In this document: one piece after another, positions 1 through 10,289 of the stretch | Layout: the number at the start of each line of letters is the position of its first letter | How positions within the stretch are numbered: position 1 is the stretch's first letter | Assembly: GCA_010015655.1 (NCBI GenBank) | Contig: ML976709.1 | Span: forward strand, 150,726 to 214,725 | Source of the DNA: Bimuria novae-zelandiae CBS 107.79 | Taxonomy: Eukaryota > Ascomycota > Dothideomycetes > Pleosporales > Didymosphaeriaceae | Reading direction: 5' to 3' | DNA: 64,000 bases | Program-made: the position numbers and the translations under genes | Notes under the pieces: generated by a model | Databases searched by the model: none | The model's input: only the letters and a program-made list of their open reading frames with translations | Told to the model about the DNA's origin: nothing

Positions 1-873
1 ACAATTATCAGCGATAGAGACAAGCTCTTCACATCAAACTACTGGACAACCCTTATGGCACTTATTGGAACAAAACGAAAGTTATCAACAGCCTATCACC
101 CGCAAACGGACGGACAGACAGAACGTACGAATCAAACGATCGAAACGTACCTACGCATCTACTGCAACAACCAGAAGAATAACTGGATTTTATTATTACC
201 TATGGCACAATTAGCATATAACAACAAGGTATCAGCAGCAACAGGATACACACCATTTTATGCAAACCACGGAAGACACCCACATCTCTTTGATCAAGTA
301 TTTCTTACAACGATTAAAACGGAAGAAGCCATCAACATGGCAGAAAACATGAAGAAAATACACGAACAACTCCGAAGAAACCTCGAGAAAGCTTAACAGC
401 AAAGCATTTCCTACACCAACAAGAAACGAAAAACGGCACCTTAGCTGAAAAAGGGGGATAAAGCATACCTGCTTACGAAGAATCTTCGAACTCAAAAGAA
501 GAAGCACAAGAAACTGGACCATGTCAAGGTCGGACCATTTTTCATTTCGAAACAAGTATCACCGGTCAACTACCGATTGGAACTACCGCCAGATGCCAAA
601 ATACATCCGGTATTCCACATAGACCGACTGGAACCAGCAGACCCAGAAACACCAGTTAAGACAACCTTCTATCACCAGCCAGAGGAAGAAACCGAATTCG
701 AAGTCGAGAAAATACTACAACATACAGATTAGCCACGAACATATCTTATTAAATGGAAAGGATATCCACACAGCGAAAATACATGGGAACCCGAAGAACA
801 CTTACGGAACTGCCAAGAAAGAATACAGCAATATTGGCACGCCATTAAGCAGCTGAAGAAGACGAAGGCTTAG
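1..873 (+). pseudogene. Gypsy-1 integrase C-terminus with chromodomain (5' partial, broken)
   Basis: One reading frame runs from the window edge to the stop at 871-873. It shows the integrase signature [13 protein letters not shown] followed by the usual linker, then a C-terminal chromodomain ([18 protein letters not shown], about 760-810). In chromoviruses this module directs integration towards chromatin marks. The frame is interrupted by in-frame stops at about 394-396, 442-444 and 730-732; the stop near 730 reads like Gln to TAG, as expected from RIP. The last 29 bp overlap the antisense gene below. Confidence 0.9.
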
Positions 874-1315
874 ACCAGATCACGGACCAATTAATCACCT
901 CCGCACCTAAGGCAGCCTTGGGATTAACCGAAGCCACTGCTTGTGCAAGCTCCTCACGGGCCTCCAACGCTTCCAACTCGTCAATCGTGGACATGCCACG
1001 ATCAAACAATTCTTGTTCCTTCCGACGTAACTTTTTACGCTGATCGCGCAACCGCGCCATCTTCTCTCGTGCCAGACGTGCACGAAGGAGAGCCGCATGA
1101 GCAAGCTCCTCTTCCACCCGAAGCTTCGCTTCCTCCTCGGCCTCTAACTTTTCTAACCTTTCCATCTCTGCATCTATCTTCGAGTAATCCGGCAAAGGAA
1201 CCTCTTCCGGCTCGCACTTCTAATTACCGAACCGAACGCAATTTGTGCACTTCGAGTGCAAAGACGACAACCAACACGGTAGCTGCTTTTTCACGCAATA
1301 GGTGCACGCGACCAT
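845..1315 (-). pseudogene. Antisense Zn(II)2Cys6-coiled-coil gene of Gypsy-1 (one nonsense codon)
   Basis: Read on the minus strand from the ATG at 1313-1315, the frame encodes 156 residues with a single TAG at codon 32 (1220-1222, probably Gln originally). Cysteines at 4, 7, 14, 23, 26 and 34 give the spacing C-x2-C-x6-C-x8-C-x2-C-x7-C, which is the GAL4-type binuclear zinc cluster. A long charged helix follows from about residue 40 to 120, rich in Glu, Lys, Arg and Leu, and is a predicted coiled coil. GAL4-class factors use that arrangement to bind DNA as dimers. The gene lies between pol and the 3' LTR, converges on pol and overlaps it by 29 bp. A RIP-decayed homologue sits at the same place in Gypsy-3. 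DNA binding and regulatory role are inferred only. Confidence 0.8.
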
Positions 1316-1435
1316 CGCGAACACGCAGTCTCGCTCGAGGCGATTGGCTTAGGAATGACAGTATTGGGCGGATCGAGAAAATGGCTTTATGGGTTTAGAA
1401 CTCATGAGGACATTGAGCTCGGAGAGGGGAGCTAA

Positions 1436-1867
1436 TGTTAGGATCCAACATGTCACACAGGTGGGGCAACGGCAGTTAAGAACCACCAACGTCTTAGCAC
1501 ACCCGGGCCAAGCGATCACGTGACACAAGTCACGAGTCCCAGAATTATCGGAAGTCCCAATCGTATCTTGGCATATGGGATTCTGGGACTTATGGGACAC
1601 ATGGGACATTTGGGATTCTTGGGACTCAGCATAGTATATAGGAACGCGAGGATGAACTCTTATACTCGTGTTCAACCTGTTTATCAATCTATCGTTTGGA
1701 TTTGACTCAGGCTCTAGTCGATTCGATTGTGACTCCTACGCTCTCTCGATACTGACAACCCTATTGACTAGCTTAAGCAGTCAATACCCCTTCCTTGCCT
1801 AACAAGTACTCTTGCCCGAGAACCAACCCTAACTACTTACGGACTAGCTACCCGTAGGGACTTAACA
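1436..1867 (+). repeat. Gypsy-1 3' LTR (432 bp)
   Basis: Starts TGTTAGGATCC after a purine tract and ends GGACTTAACA, giving the short inverted ends of an LTR. Length and several internal blocks match the 431-bp LTRs of Gypsy-3 in reverse orientation, including a run of repeated GGGAC words and a shared 'ggactagctaccc' near the 3' end. Confidence 0.88.
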
Positions 1868-2439
1868 CTTCTTAAAGGATTCTATATAGGTAGTATACCT
1901 ATATTAGTTTAGGTCGTGTCTAGAAAGCTAATAGTTTTCTAGGCAAGTTAAGGTCTGCGTAAAAGCCTCTTTTATAATTATTTCTAGGGTGTATAAGACT
2001 TCTTGTCCTAATAGCAAGTAGTAGCTACTAGGCACCTTAGGGATAGCGTAATTAGATTATCGTGTAAGTAACTTTGCGCTAATATTATTATGAAAGTAGA
2101 TTATTAGTTCCTTCTTTTTTATTTTATAAGTAATTAGCGTATAGCCTAGCCTGTTTATGTCCGTATAACTATAAAAATATTACTAATATTAAGTCTTATA
2201 CCGTTATAGATTGCCTTTCGCATAGCGAAGACGGAGGATTATTTAAACCTATTAATTAGATTTAAGATAGTAAGTAGGATTTATAGGTCTACTACTTATC
2301 TAGGAGGCTACTATTACTTAGTAGTAGTAATGGTCCTTTTACTATTAATTATCGTGTGCCCGTTATCCCCGTAATAGAAGGTAAATACTAAGCTCGCCTA
2401 TGTTTTCTAAGGCTAGGCAGCAAGGCCGCTATCACTATT
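1868..2439. other. AT-rich decayed repeat hosting Copia-1 (left part)
   Basis: RIP-like sequence continuous with 7907 onward once Copia-1 is removed. I could not assign it to a family; minus-strand conceptual translation gives protein-like stretches broken by stops but no motif I recognise. Confidence 0.5.
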
Positions 2440-2573
2440 TGTTACGGTATAATTCCATCAGCTTCGATTCTATCAGGTTCTATGCCTAGACTCTTGGCAG
2501 GATCCAACGTCTATATATATGTAGGATATCTCTACGATAGAGAAATCAACGCAGCCGTCTTCCCTTCCTCACA
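2440..2573 (+). repeat. Copia-1 5' LTR (134 bp)
   Basis: TGTTACGG...CCTCACA. Identical to the 3' copy at 7773-7906. It contains several unmutated CpA sites. Confidence 0.95.
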
Positions 2574-2585
2574 GTTATGAGCCCG
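2574..2585 (+). other. Copia-1 primer-binding site, half-tRNA(iMet) type
   Basis: The bases right after the 5' LTR, gttatgagcccg, are complementary to the anticodon stem-loop of initiator tRNA-Met (gggCTCATaac), not to a tRNA 3' end. Drosophila copia primes in the same way, from a cleaved half-tRNA. Copia-4 has the same site with one G to A change. Confidence 0.7.
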
Positions 2586-2779
2586 AAAGCCTTCGATAAT
2601 CGCTACGTTCATAGCTTATTATACTAGGGTCTATCTTTGCAGACCTAGTCAGTTGTTACGTCGTTAAAGTAGACCTCGTTATCACTAGATAATTAGTTAG
2701 GAGACGTGAATTATCTAGGATTAGCGCTAGTTAGGACCTCGTTGTTAGAGAATTAACGTTATATAGAATACGAACGTCG

Positions 2780-5700
2780 CATCTCGTAAGGATAATAACT
2801 AAATTAGATCTGCTTATTACGAGAGAGACTGTTATACTCGATAAACCTAAGGATTGGCTAAAATGGATATTCCTAAGAAAGGACTACGCAGTCAGGAACC
2901 ATATTTAGGAATACGTTAATCTATCACTGAGCCATGATAAAGTCTCTAGGTTAGAGACAGAAAAGCCTAGAAGGCTTGAGCTGAAAGAATTTCATAGGCC
3001 AAGAATTGCAAGAGGTAGTGACGCAAGTAGCGCAGCAGGGAGCGCACGGGGCACAGAGGGTGGCGCAGCAGCAGGTGGCGCAGCAGGCGATTAAGATGCC
3101 GAAGAAGTTACTATCCTGGACCTTACTAATCAGGAACTAAGAAGATACGAGCTTTGGCAAAAAGACTATTAAGGTGCACTAGCAGAATGGCGGCAGAAAG
3201 AGAAGGCTCTTAGAAACTTTACAGAGCAGATTAATAGAATAATCGCATTACGGCATATTCATTTAATTACTAACTGCTCAAGCACACATGATTAACTAAG
3301 GACTCTAATAAAGCACTTTTGCCCTAGCTAGGGTAAGCGTAATACTTAACTCCGAGCACGCTATTAGGCGTTAAAGAATTAACTATAAAAGGCGAATCTC
3401 GATAACTAGTTTTAGGACTAGATAGAGACAACGCGCCTTATAATCTAAGCAGACATGCTAGAGGTCTATAATAATTAAGCGCAAGAAGACTTTATCCTAT
3501 TAATTAGAGGCCTAGATAATAGCTAGTTATCTAGTTAGCTATTAGCGCTTGTTATGGCAGAACGGACTAGCAGAGACTTTATTAGCATCTCTAACCTAGT
3601 AGCTAATTTTACTTCGTACTATCGACGGACTAGACTAATTGCATTAGGATTAGGCATATTTACTACTTTAGGTGTTGCTCAGCCAGCTTAGCAGCCAGCT
3701 AATTAGCTAGTTAATTAGTTAAAGCATTAGAAGCATGAACGCTAAAAGAAGACACTAACCTGCCTATATAGCGAGAAGCATAGATTTAACAGCTACTACT
3801 ACGTTAATATAGCTTTACGACCTGCTAATTGGCAGCTAAATAGAGACGTCGAGAAGAAGTTCTAGAAGCTTAGAGCTAATTAGTCACCCATAGCAAAGGA
3901 CCTTTAGAATACAGAGAATAGGCTAGCCAGAAGCAATTCTAGGACGCCTATTAGATTAGGAGGAGTTACTAATTTTAATAATAGCTAGCAGCTAGCTATA
4001 TTACCTTAGTGTAGTGCATTTTAGGTCGCTGCTATTAACAGGCTAATGCCTTAGCCTCTACTATTAAACAGATGGATTCTTGATCCTGGTTCGAACACGC
4101 ATGTTACGAATACAAAGGCCTATAGCTAGAAGAAGATCTCTGATGCTAAGCCAGGAGAAAGCGCGTACGCTAGTGGCTAACTAATACCTATCTAAGAATA
4201 GGGAGAGGTCTTACTTAAGATTAATACGCCTTCTAGAGTCAAGATAATTTAACTAACGTACGTTGTATATATACCTAAGTTCTTTATGAGTATTATTAGC
4301 CTATCTCGATGCAGGAGCCTAAGAATTAAATTTAACTCTAGCTAAAACTACCTATATTAACAGAAGCCGTTGAATGTAATCTGTTAGCTTAAATATAATG
4401 GTAGTTACTGGCTAATAGACTTGGATTATAACGATCGACCGCCGCTAGAACTCTACGTAACTTAGTATCGACCTAGACTATCCTATACTAGTAGGAAGCC
4501 ACTAAGCGTAAGCGCGGTAGAAGCTTATAGAGTATTTAGCTATGTAAATTAAAAGGTAATTGCTTATCTGCTAGAAAGCGTCGATGGAATACAGCTTAGT
4601 GAGCAGCACGCGCCGATGTGGACAGACTATAAGGTCTGTACAGAGACGAAGCTACACAAGTTTATTAGCAGGAGAGCTCCACGTGAGCTAGCAGAGCGTC
4701 TATTCTATTGATTAGGAATAGACCTTATATAGCTAAGGGAGCGCACCGAGCGTTGCTATAATAGAGATCTATAGCTCTTCCACGCCGTTAATTAGTACAG
4801 CAAGTGGCATAAAGCTTATTACTTACCTAATAAAAGCTTTATAACGCTTTAATAAGCAGCGTAAAGACTGCTAGCTAAACTATAGCGCTAATTTCGCGCG
4901 CATGTAGCTATTGTACAATTTAATAGTAAACAAGGCTATTCTAAGCTACTTAATATCTTTAAGGATCTAGGGATAGTCGTCGAACTGCGTGCAGAATATA
5001 TAGAAGAGTAGAATAAGATAATAAAGAAAGCTAGCTACTTAATTATTATTCGTGCAAGAGCTATTAGGCTTAAAGTAGACTTACTAAAGGAGCTATTAAA
5101 TAAATGCGTTATAGTAGCTATCTATCTACTTAATTGCACACCTACTAAATCGCTTAACTAGCGAACGCCCTATTAGATTGTTAGAGGTGTAAAGCTATTA
5201 GTAGCTTATCTTAGCATTATAGGAGCACGAGCGTACGTCCTTAATTAGTAGTTAAAGCGCGGAGAGAAGCTAGAATCTCGTGCTTTAATAGGACACCTAG
5301 TTGGATACGATTCAACGAATATCTATCGCATTTGGATGCCAACACTGGGCAGAGTCATCAGGACTAGAGATGTGGTCCTTATGCCATCAAAGCTATACAC
5401 TCCCGACGAGGTGTATGCTAAGAAGAAGACGCTACACACAGCAGTAACAGTACTAGATATTAAGGAGTTAGATAAGCTAGAGGACCTAGAGATTAATTAG
5501 CTGTCTATTATAACTTAGGGCAATTCGCGAACAAATATATTAACTTTAAAAGATAAGGATAGCGCTAAGGCGTAGCTTTTAGGTAAGCTAATACGCTAGT
5601 AGCAGATAATAAAGGTAGTAGAAGCTAAGTTATTTAAGTAGCGCGGACTTTTAACACTAAAAGATACGCTAGAGCCTAGTGCTACATTAAATAATAATTA

Positions 5701-7684
5701 GATATTAGCTAGAAATTAGTAGTCTATTTAAATAGTAGATAACGAAGTCAAGCTCCCTCGCGGCTAGCAACCACTAGTAAAAGGAGATAAAGCACCAGAT
5801 TAACGTTTAAACAACGCGCGTAGACGAGACAAGATTAGTAGTATTATTAACGCTAGTAATATTATATCTAGTAGCAGACGTAGAGACAGAAATAGTAGGA
5901 CACCTAGAGACTACTTCGCTACGTTCGCTGCGGCTGTTAACCCATCCGCGCCAGAAAAGCTATTCAGTAAGCTTCCTAGAACTAGGCTACATCGCGATCA
6001 GCTGCCGCCTCCACCAAAGCGATGGAAGGATCTAGAGAAGCACCCATTCGGCGCAGAGTTTCGTAAAGCTACAAACGTAGAGCTCGACAGTTGCAAAAGC
6101 AAGGGGTGTTTTAGCAGGACTATAGCTACTTAGGTAACTGTGCAAGAAGAAGTGCTACTACTTATATAGGTATTTACTTATAAGTTTAATTAGGATAGCT
6201 TCCTTTACAAGTTTAAGGCGCGACTAGTAGTTAGAGGAGACCTACAGGAAGACTAGGGAGACACCTATGCAGCGACACTAGCAGCACGCGTATTCCGCTT
6301 CCTAATTACTCTATTAGCTGCTTTTAGGCTGCTTGCCTATTAGTACGATGTTCTGAATGCCTTCCTAAACGCTTACCTTAATTGTCTGATCTATGTACGC
6401 ACGCCTAACAGATTTAAGAATTAACTTAGTAAGCTATTAAAGCTTAAGCGCGCACTCTATAGACTACGCGATGCTCTACTTCTTTAGTATAAGCACCTAA
6501 AGAGTACTCTAGTTAAGCTAGGACTAAAGCTAGTTAAGGAAGTACCTTGCTTATTTACTAGCAAGAGCCTAATTATCTTTTTTTATATTAACAATATCGT
6601 AGTCCTCGTACACCCAGACAATCTAGCACACTATAGTCAGTTCGAACGAAGCCTGCGAGCTAGGTACGAGCTACGCTGCCTAGGAGAACTAAGGTAGTTC
6701 CTAGGTATACAAATTATAAGGGATCAGTTAAAAGGGAAAATCTGGCTAATTTAAGATTCCTTTATTAATAAAATTATAATAAAGTTTGACCTCGTACACA
6801 CGCACAAGGTCTATCTAGCAGTACCGCTAGTAGAGAATTATCTAGCTCTAAGCACTGAGGAACCGAGTTCTTAACGTACCTATACTTATTAGTAATTAGT
6901 AGGCTCACTAGCCTACATCTCGACGTTTACACGGCCTGATGTCGCCCGAGCACACTTAGTACTGGCACGCCATCTGCAGAATCCAGGGCAGAAACATTTG
7001 AACGCTGCTAAGCACGTATGGCGATATCTAGTTGGCACAAGGCATCTAGCCATCGGGGCATCACGGCTAGGTACAGAGAACACGACATATCTCTGTGAGA
7101 CGCCCGAGGACGATCCTAGAGCTGGAACAGAGCCACTGTTCTACGGAGCATCTGACGCAGCATATACTGACGATCCTAATACGCGTCAAAGCTCACAAGG
7201 CTACTTGTTCAAGCTATATGGACTACCAATCGACTAGAAATCGACCTTACAGCGCTCAGTCACGAAATTAACTACTAAGGCTAAATTACTCGCTCTATCG
7301 ACTGCTGGGAGTAAGATAGAATAGTAGAACAAAATATTTAATTACGTACGCTTTTAGCCAGAGATCTTGCCTACCTTGTACTGCGATAATCAGCAGACTA
7401 TAGGGATTGTCAATAAGGCTAAGGATAGGCTTTATACAAAGCTAAGACATGTTAACACCTATTAGATGTGGCTACGACAGGAAGTAGATGCTGGGAAGCT
7501 ACAGATTAATTAGAAGCCTACAAATCAAATGCCTGCTAACGGTCTCACAAAGACACTAGTTCGGCAGAAACACAGTAACTTTGTTAAACAGCTAGGCCTC
7601 ACAGATATCACAGAGCAGCTAAAGGGACCATCTACTAGCAACAACAACGTACTAGAACCTAGTGACTTTTTTACCTAGTATTAA
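2780..7684 (+). pseudogene. Copia-1 gag-pol (RIP-inactivated)
   Basis: Conceptual translation, tolerating stops, gives a gag-like region (about 2830-3900). A protease follows with WILDPGSNTHV at 4073-4105, then a copia integrase with GYDSTNIYRIWMP near 5300-5340. RT follows (VFTYKF... at 6165, LVVRGDLQ near 6225, QYDVLNAFLN near 6345) and then RNase H (SDAAYTDDPNTRQSSQGY near 7150, TKLRHVNTYQMWLRQEVDAG near 7440-7495). Only 6998-7237 is open for long. Many Gln codons have become TAG or TAA. The product cannot be functional. Confidence 0.88.
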
Positions 7685-7772
7685 CAAGAAGATTGGGGGG
7701 TGCGACTATTTAGGAGATTTAGATTAATATCTTAAGAAGTTAGCTTTGTTGTTCACTACAGCTAGGGGGGTG

Positions 7773-7906
7773 TGTTACGGTATAATTCCATCAGCTTCGA
7801 TTCTATCAGGTTCTATGCCTAGACTCTTGGCAGGATCCAACGTCTATATATATGTAGGATATCTCTACGATAGAGAAATCAACGCAGCCGTCTTCCCTTC
7901 CTCACA
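7773..7906 (+). repeat. Copia-1 3' LTR (134 bp)
   Basis: Preceded by a polypurine tract (gctaggggggtg, 7761-7772). Identical to the 5' LTR. Confidence 0.95.
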
Positions 7907-7911
7907 CTATT

Positions 7912-8699
7912 TATAGTATAAACCGTAGTTATTAAGTCGTAGCTAGTCCTTACTACATTAGGGCGAAGGTTTAGTATAATAGTAAAAGATTTTAGCACCT
8001 ATAAAACGTAGTTATAAAAAGTAATAGTAGCTACTAGCTTTTCTAGGCACTTAAATTTAGCGAGATAATAATTAATTGTATTAGCTATTATTATTACTAT
8101 TTTTTTTAAGTTTCTACTACCTTACGGGTGGCCGTAAAGTAGAAGTTAAAGATACTAGCTATAGTTTTTATATTAGTAGGGTAAATAAACACACCTTTAC
8201 TAAAGGAAAGGCGTCTAAGAGAGTAAATATTAGACTATTAGCACTTTTTTAATGCATGCTAGAGGTTATTCTATCGCGCAGACTTAGGGTCTAGTAGGCA
8301 GGTCGCTATAGAGGCCCTCAGAGGGGGCCTCTAAGGCGTCTCCATCGCTATTATTAAACCACCGCACGCGTGCGATGCCTGAGGATGGCTAGGAGTAGTA
8401 TTTAGATAAAACTAAGATAAATAAGATATAAACTGGGCAGTTTTGACCACTTTCTCAAAATTTCAAAAGTTGGTGATGATGCCTTTATAGCCCTAGATTA
8501 TGTGAACCTAAGATAAGGCTGAAAAGTGATCGTCCCCCCCCCCCCCTCTACAAAGGGTGAGCGCTGAGGGCGTATATACTAGCAGTCAGGGGCCACCGCT
8601 CCTCCAGGAAGCTGTATACGCCAGTAATTAGGTGTTACCGCTTCTCCGGGAAGCTGCATATGCCATATAAAACATAACTAATAAAGGAAAACGAGCCAT
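7912..8699. other. Decayed repeat, unassigned (right of Copia-1)
   Basis: The first about 360 bp continue the AT-rich host of Copia-1. From about 8280 the sequence keeps CpA sites and includes a 21-bp near-palindrome at 8313-8333 and a homopolymer run of C at about 8531-8546. I found no coding motif. Confidence 0.4.
8588..8661 (+). repeat. Short imperfect direct repeats
   Basis: Two adjacent units share the pattern ACCGCTYCTCCRGGAAGCTG followed by RTAYGCC (about 8597-8625 and 8636-8663). A weaker third copy (cctcaccggaagcttcacc) lies near 8710. Differences are transitions. Function unknown; possibly LTR or UTR internal repeats. Confidence 0.45.
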
Positions 8700-10024
8700 C
8701 TACAGGCTGGCAGCCTCACCGGAAGCTTCACCTATCACAGATTAGCGTAATTAACTCCTAAGAAACAGGGCTAAGGTGTTTGCTATATTAATAAAGGATA
8801 TATAAAAGGCATTAACCCGTAAGCTAAAGGTAAATCTATAAAAGCTACTACTAAAAACTTTTAAAGACTTATAGAATATCTTTTATAGGGAATAAGCTGG
8901 CAAGCTACCTCTACACTATAGACCTAGAGTAAATCTTTTTATCCCTCTCATGGAAGAAGATGGCAAGACCCTAGAGATTCCCTGCGGCTCTCTATTTAAT
9001 ATGTCACGTGAAGAGTTACTTGTTCTTTAAAAAAGGCTTATTAAATACTTAAATAAAGGCTTTATTTAAGTAAATAGGTCTAGTGCTACTATCTTATTAC
9101 AATTTACTAAAAACCCTAGTAACGGACTACGCTTTTATATTAATTATTAAGCCTTAAATACTATTTTAAAGGAAAACAAGTGCCTTTTACTATTAATTTA
9201 TAAGACCTTTTAGCTCGTAGCGAAAGCTAAACAGGTTAGTAAACTTAACGTAATTTAAGCTTTTCTTAAGCTTTAAATAGTTAAAGACAAAGAATAGTAG
9301 ATAGTATTTAAAACTTAATTTAGTTTCTATAAGTAGCTAGTAGTTCCTTTTAGCCTAGCTAACGCGCTAATTACGTTTTAACAGTATATTAATTAAGTAC
9401 TAAAGACGTACCTTAATAACTACTACTTAGCGTATAAAGATAACGTTTTTATCTTCTCTAGTAGTAGCTAAAAAGATTATAACGAGAAAGTATATATTTT
9501 AATGTAAAAATTAAGATCTGTAGGATTATATTTAAATACTAAGAAATCTAATTTTTGCGTTAAAAAGACCAAGTGCCTTAAATTTATTATAGAAGTTAAT
9601 AAGGGCGTAAGTATAGACCTAGATAAAATTTAAGTGATTAAAGAATAAGAGCTATAAACTTTAGTAAAAGAAGTGTAAAGATTTATATAAGACTTCTCCA
9701 GTATAGTAAGCCTCCTTATAAAGCTTACTAGTAAAGCAGTAGAATTTATTTAGAGATAAAAGTAGTAGTACGTATTTGACTTCCTAAAAACAGCGTTCTA
9801 TATAGATCCTGCGCTAGCCTACTTTAATCCTAAATAAAAATTAGTAATAAAAGTAGACGCCTTTAGCTAGTCATTTAGGAAATAATTCTCTTAGTATAAT
9901 AATACTAAGATCTACGTCTAGCAGCTTAATTCTTAGCGAAGAATAGTCTAGCAGAATATAATTACGCTATTTATAATAAAGAGATACTTATAGTTATTAG
10001 ATACGGAGATAAATATTACTATAT
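8700..10024 (+). pseudogene. Gypsy RT-RNase H fragment
   Basis: Plus-strand conceptual translation shows the gypsy RT entry region (MSREELLVL near 9000, a decayed KGFI...S stretch at 9055-9110, GLRFYINY...ALN near 9125). Further on come LKTYLNNYYLAYKDNVFIF near 9395-9450 (the place of the YxDD box, now degraded) and the RNase H start AEYNYAIYNKEILIVIRYGD near 9952-10010. Stops are frequent. The similarity ends abruptly at about 10020, at the LTR-like segment that follows. No LTR pair was found for it. Confidence 0.75.
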
Positions 10025-10025
10025 A

Positions 10026-10280
10026 TGTCCGTACGCAGTACGGGCAGCTACCTAATATAATGTCTTAAGACAGGTGACAATAGTTATGTAATACCGCACA
10101 GGCAAAGGCACAGACCATAGTCACCGTGCGCGAGCATTAATCCTTATAACCCCCTTTCCTCCGTACGTAGAATAGAGAGACAAGACTTGAATACCAGACC
10201 CTTTTCTCACCCGTACCATCGTACAACTATCTAGCCCTATCATATCGCGATATGCTTGGCTTAGTATAGCCCATTCAACA
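10026..10280. repeat. LTR-like segment, CpA-intact (255 bp)
   Basis: Begins TGTCCGTACG and ends CCATTCAACA, with a base composition clearly different from both flanks. The flanking pentamers (atata and ctaag) do not match, so it is not a clean solo LTR. It may be one LTR of the copia fragment to its right, left by a deletion. Confidence 0.45.
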
Positions 10281-10289
10281 CTAAGTAAT

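Larger units (their letters stand above)
1..1867 (+). mobile_element. Gypsy-1: 3' part of a Ty3/gypsy chromovirus
   Basis: The window opens inside the integrase of a gypsy element. Order: integrase C-terminal half, chromodomain, a convergent antisense gene, a purine-rich tract (ggagagggga, about 1421-1430), then a 432-bp 3' LTR. The 5' part lies outside the window, so no TSD can be verified; the five bases after the LTR are cttct. The LTR is related to those of Gypsy-2 and Gypsy-3, so all three belong to one lineage. It is much less RIP-mutated than most other elements here. Confidence 0.9.
2440..7906 (+). mobile_element. Copia-1: complete Ty1/copia retrotransposon (5467 bp)
   Basis: Two 134-bp LTRs that are identical base for base flank an internal region encoding gag, protease, integrase, RT and RNase H in the copia order. 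The TSD is CTATT at 2435-2439 and 7907-7911. The interior is riddled with TAG/TAA codons, although patches (for example 5290-5420, 5930-6110 and 6890-7240) keep intact CpA dinucleotides. The identical, unmutated LTRs contrast with the decayed interior. Confidence 0.95.

Noticed and set aside
10026..10280. Clean solo LTR call
   Set aside because: It has TG...CA ends but flanking pentamers differ and the two sides belong to different element fragments.
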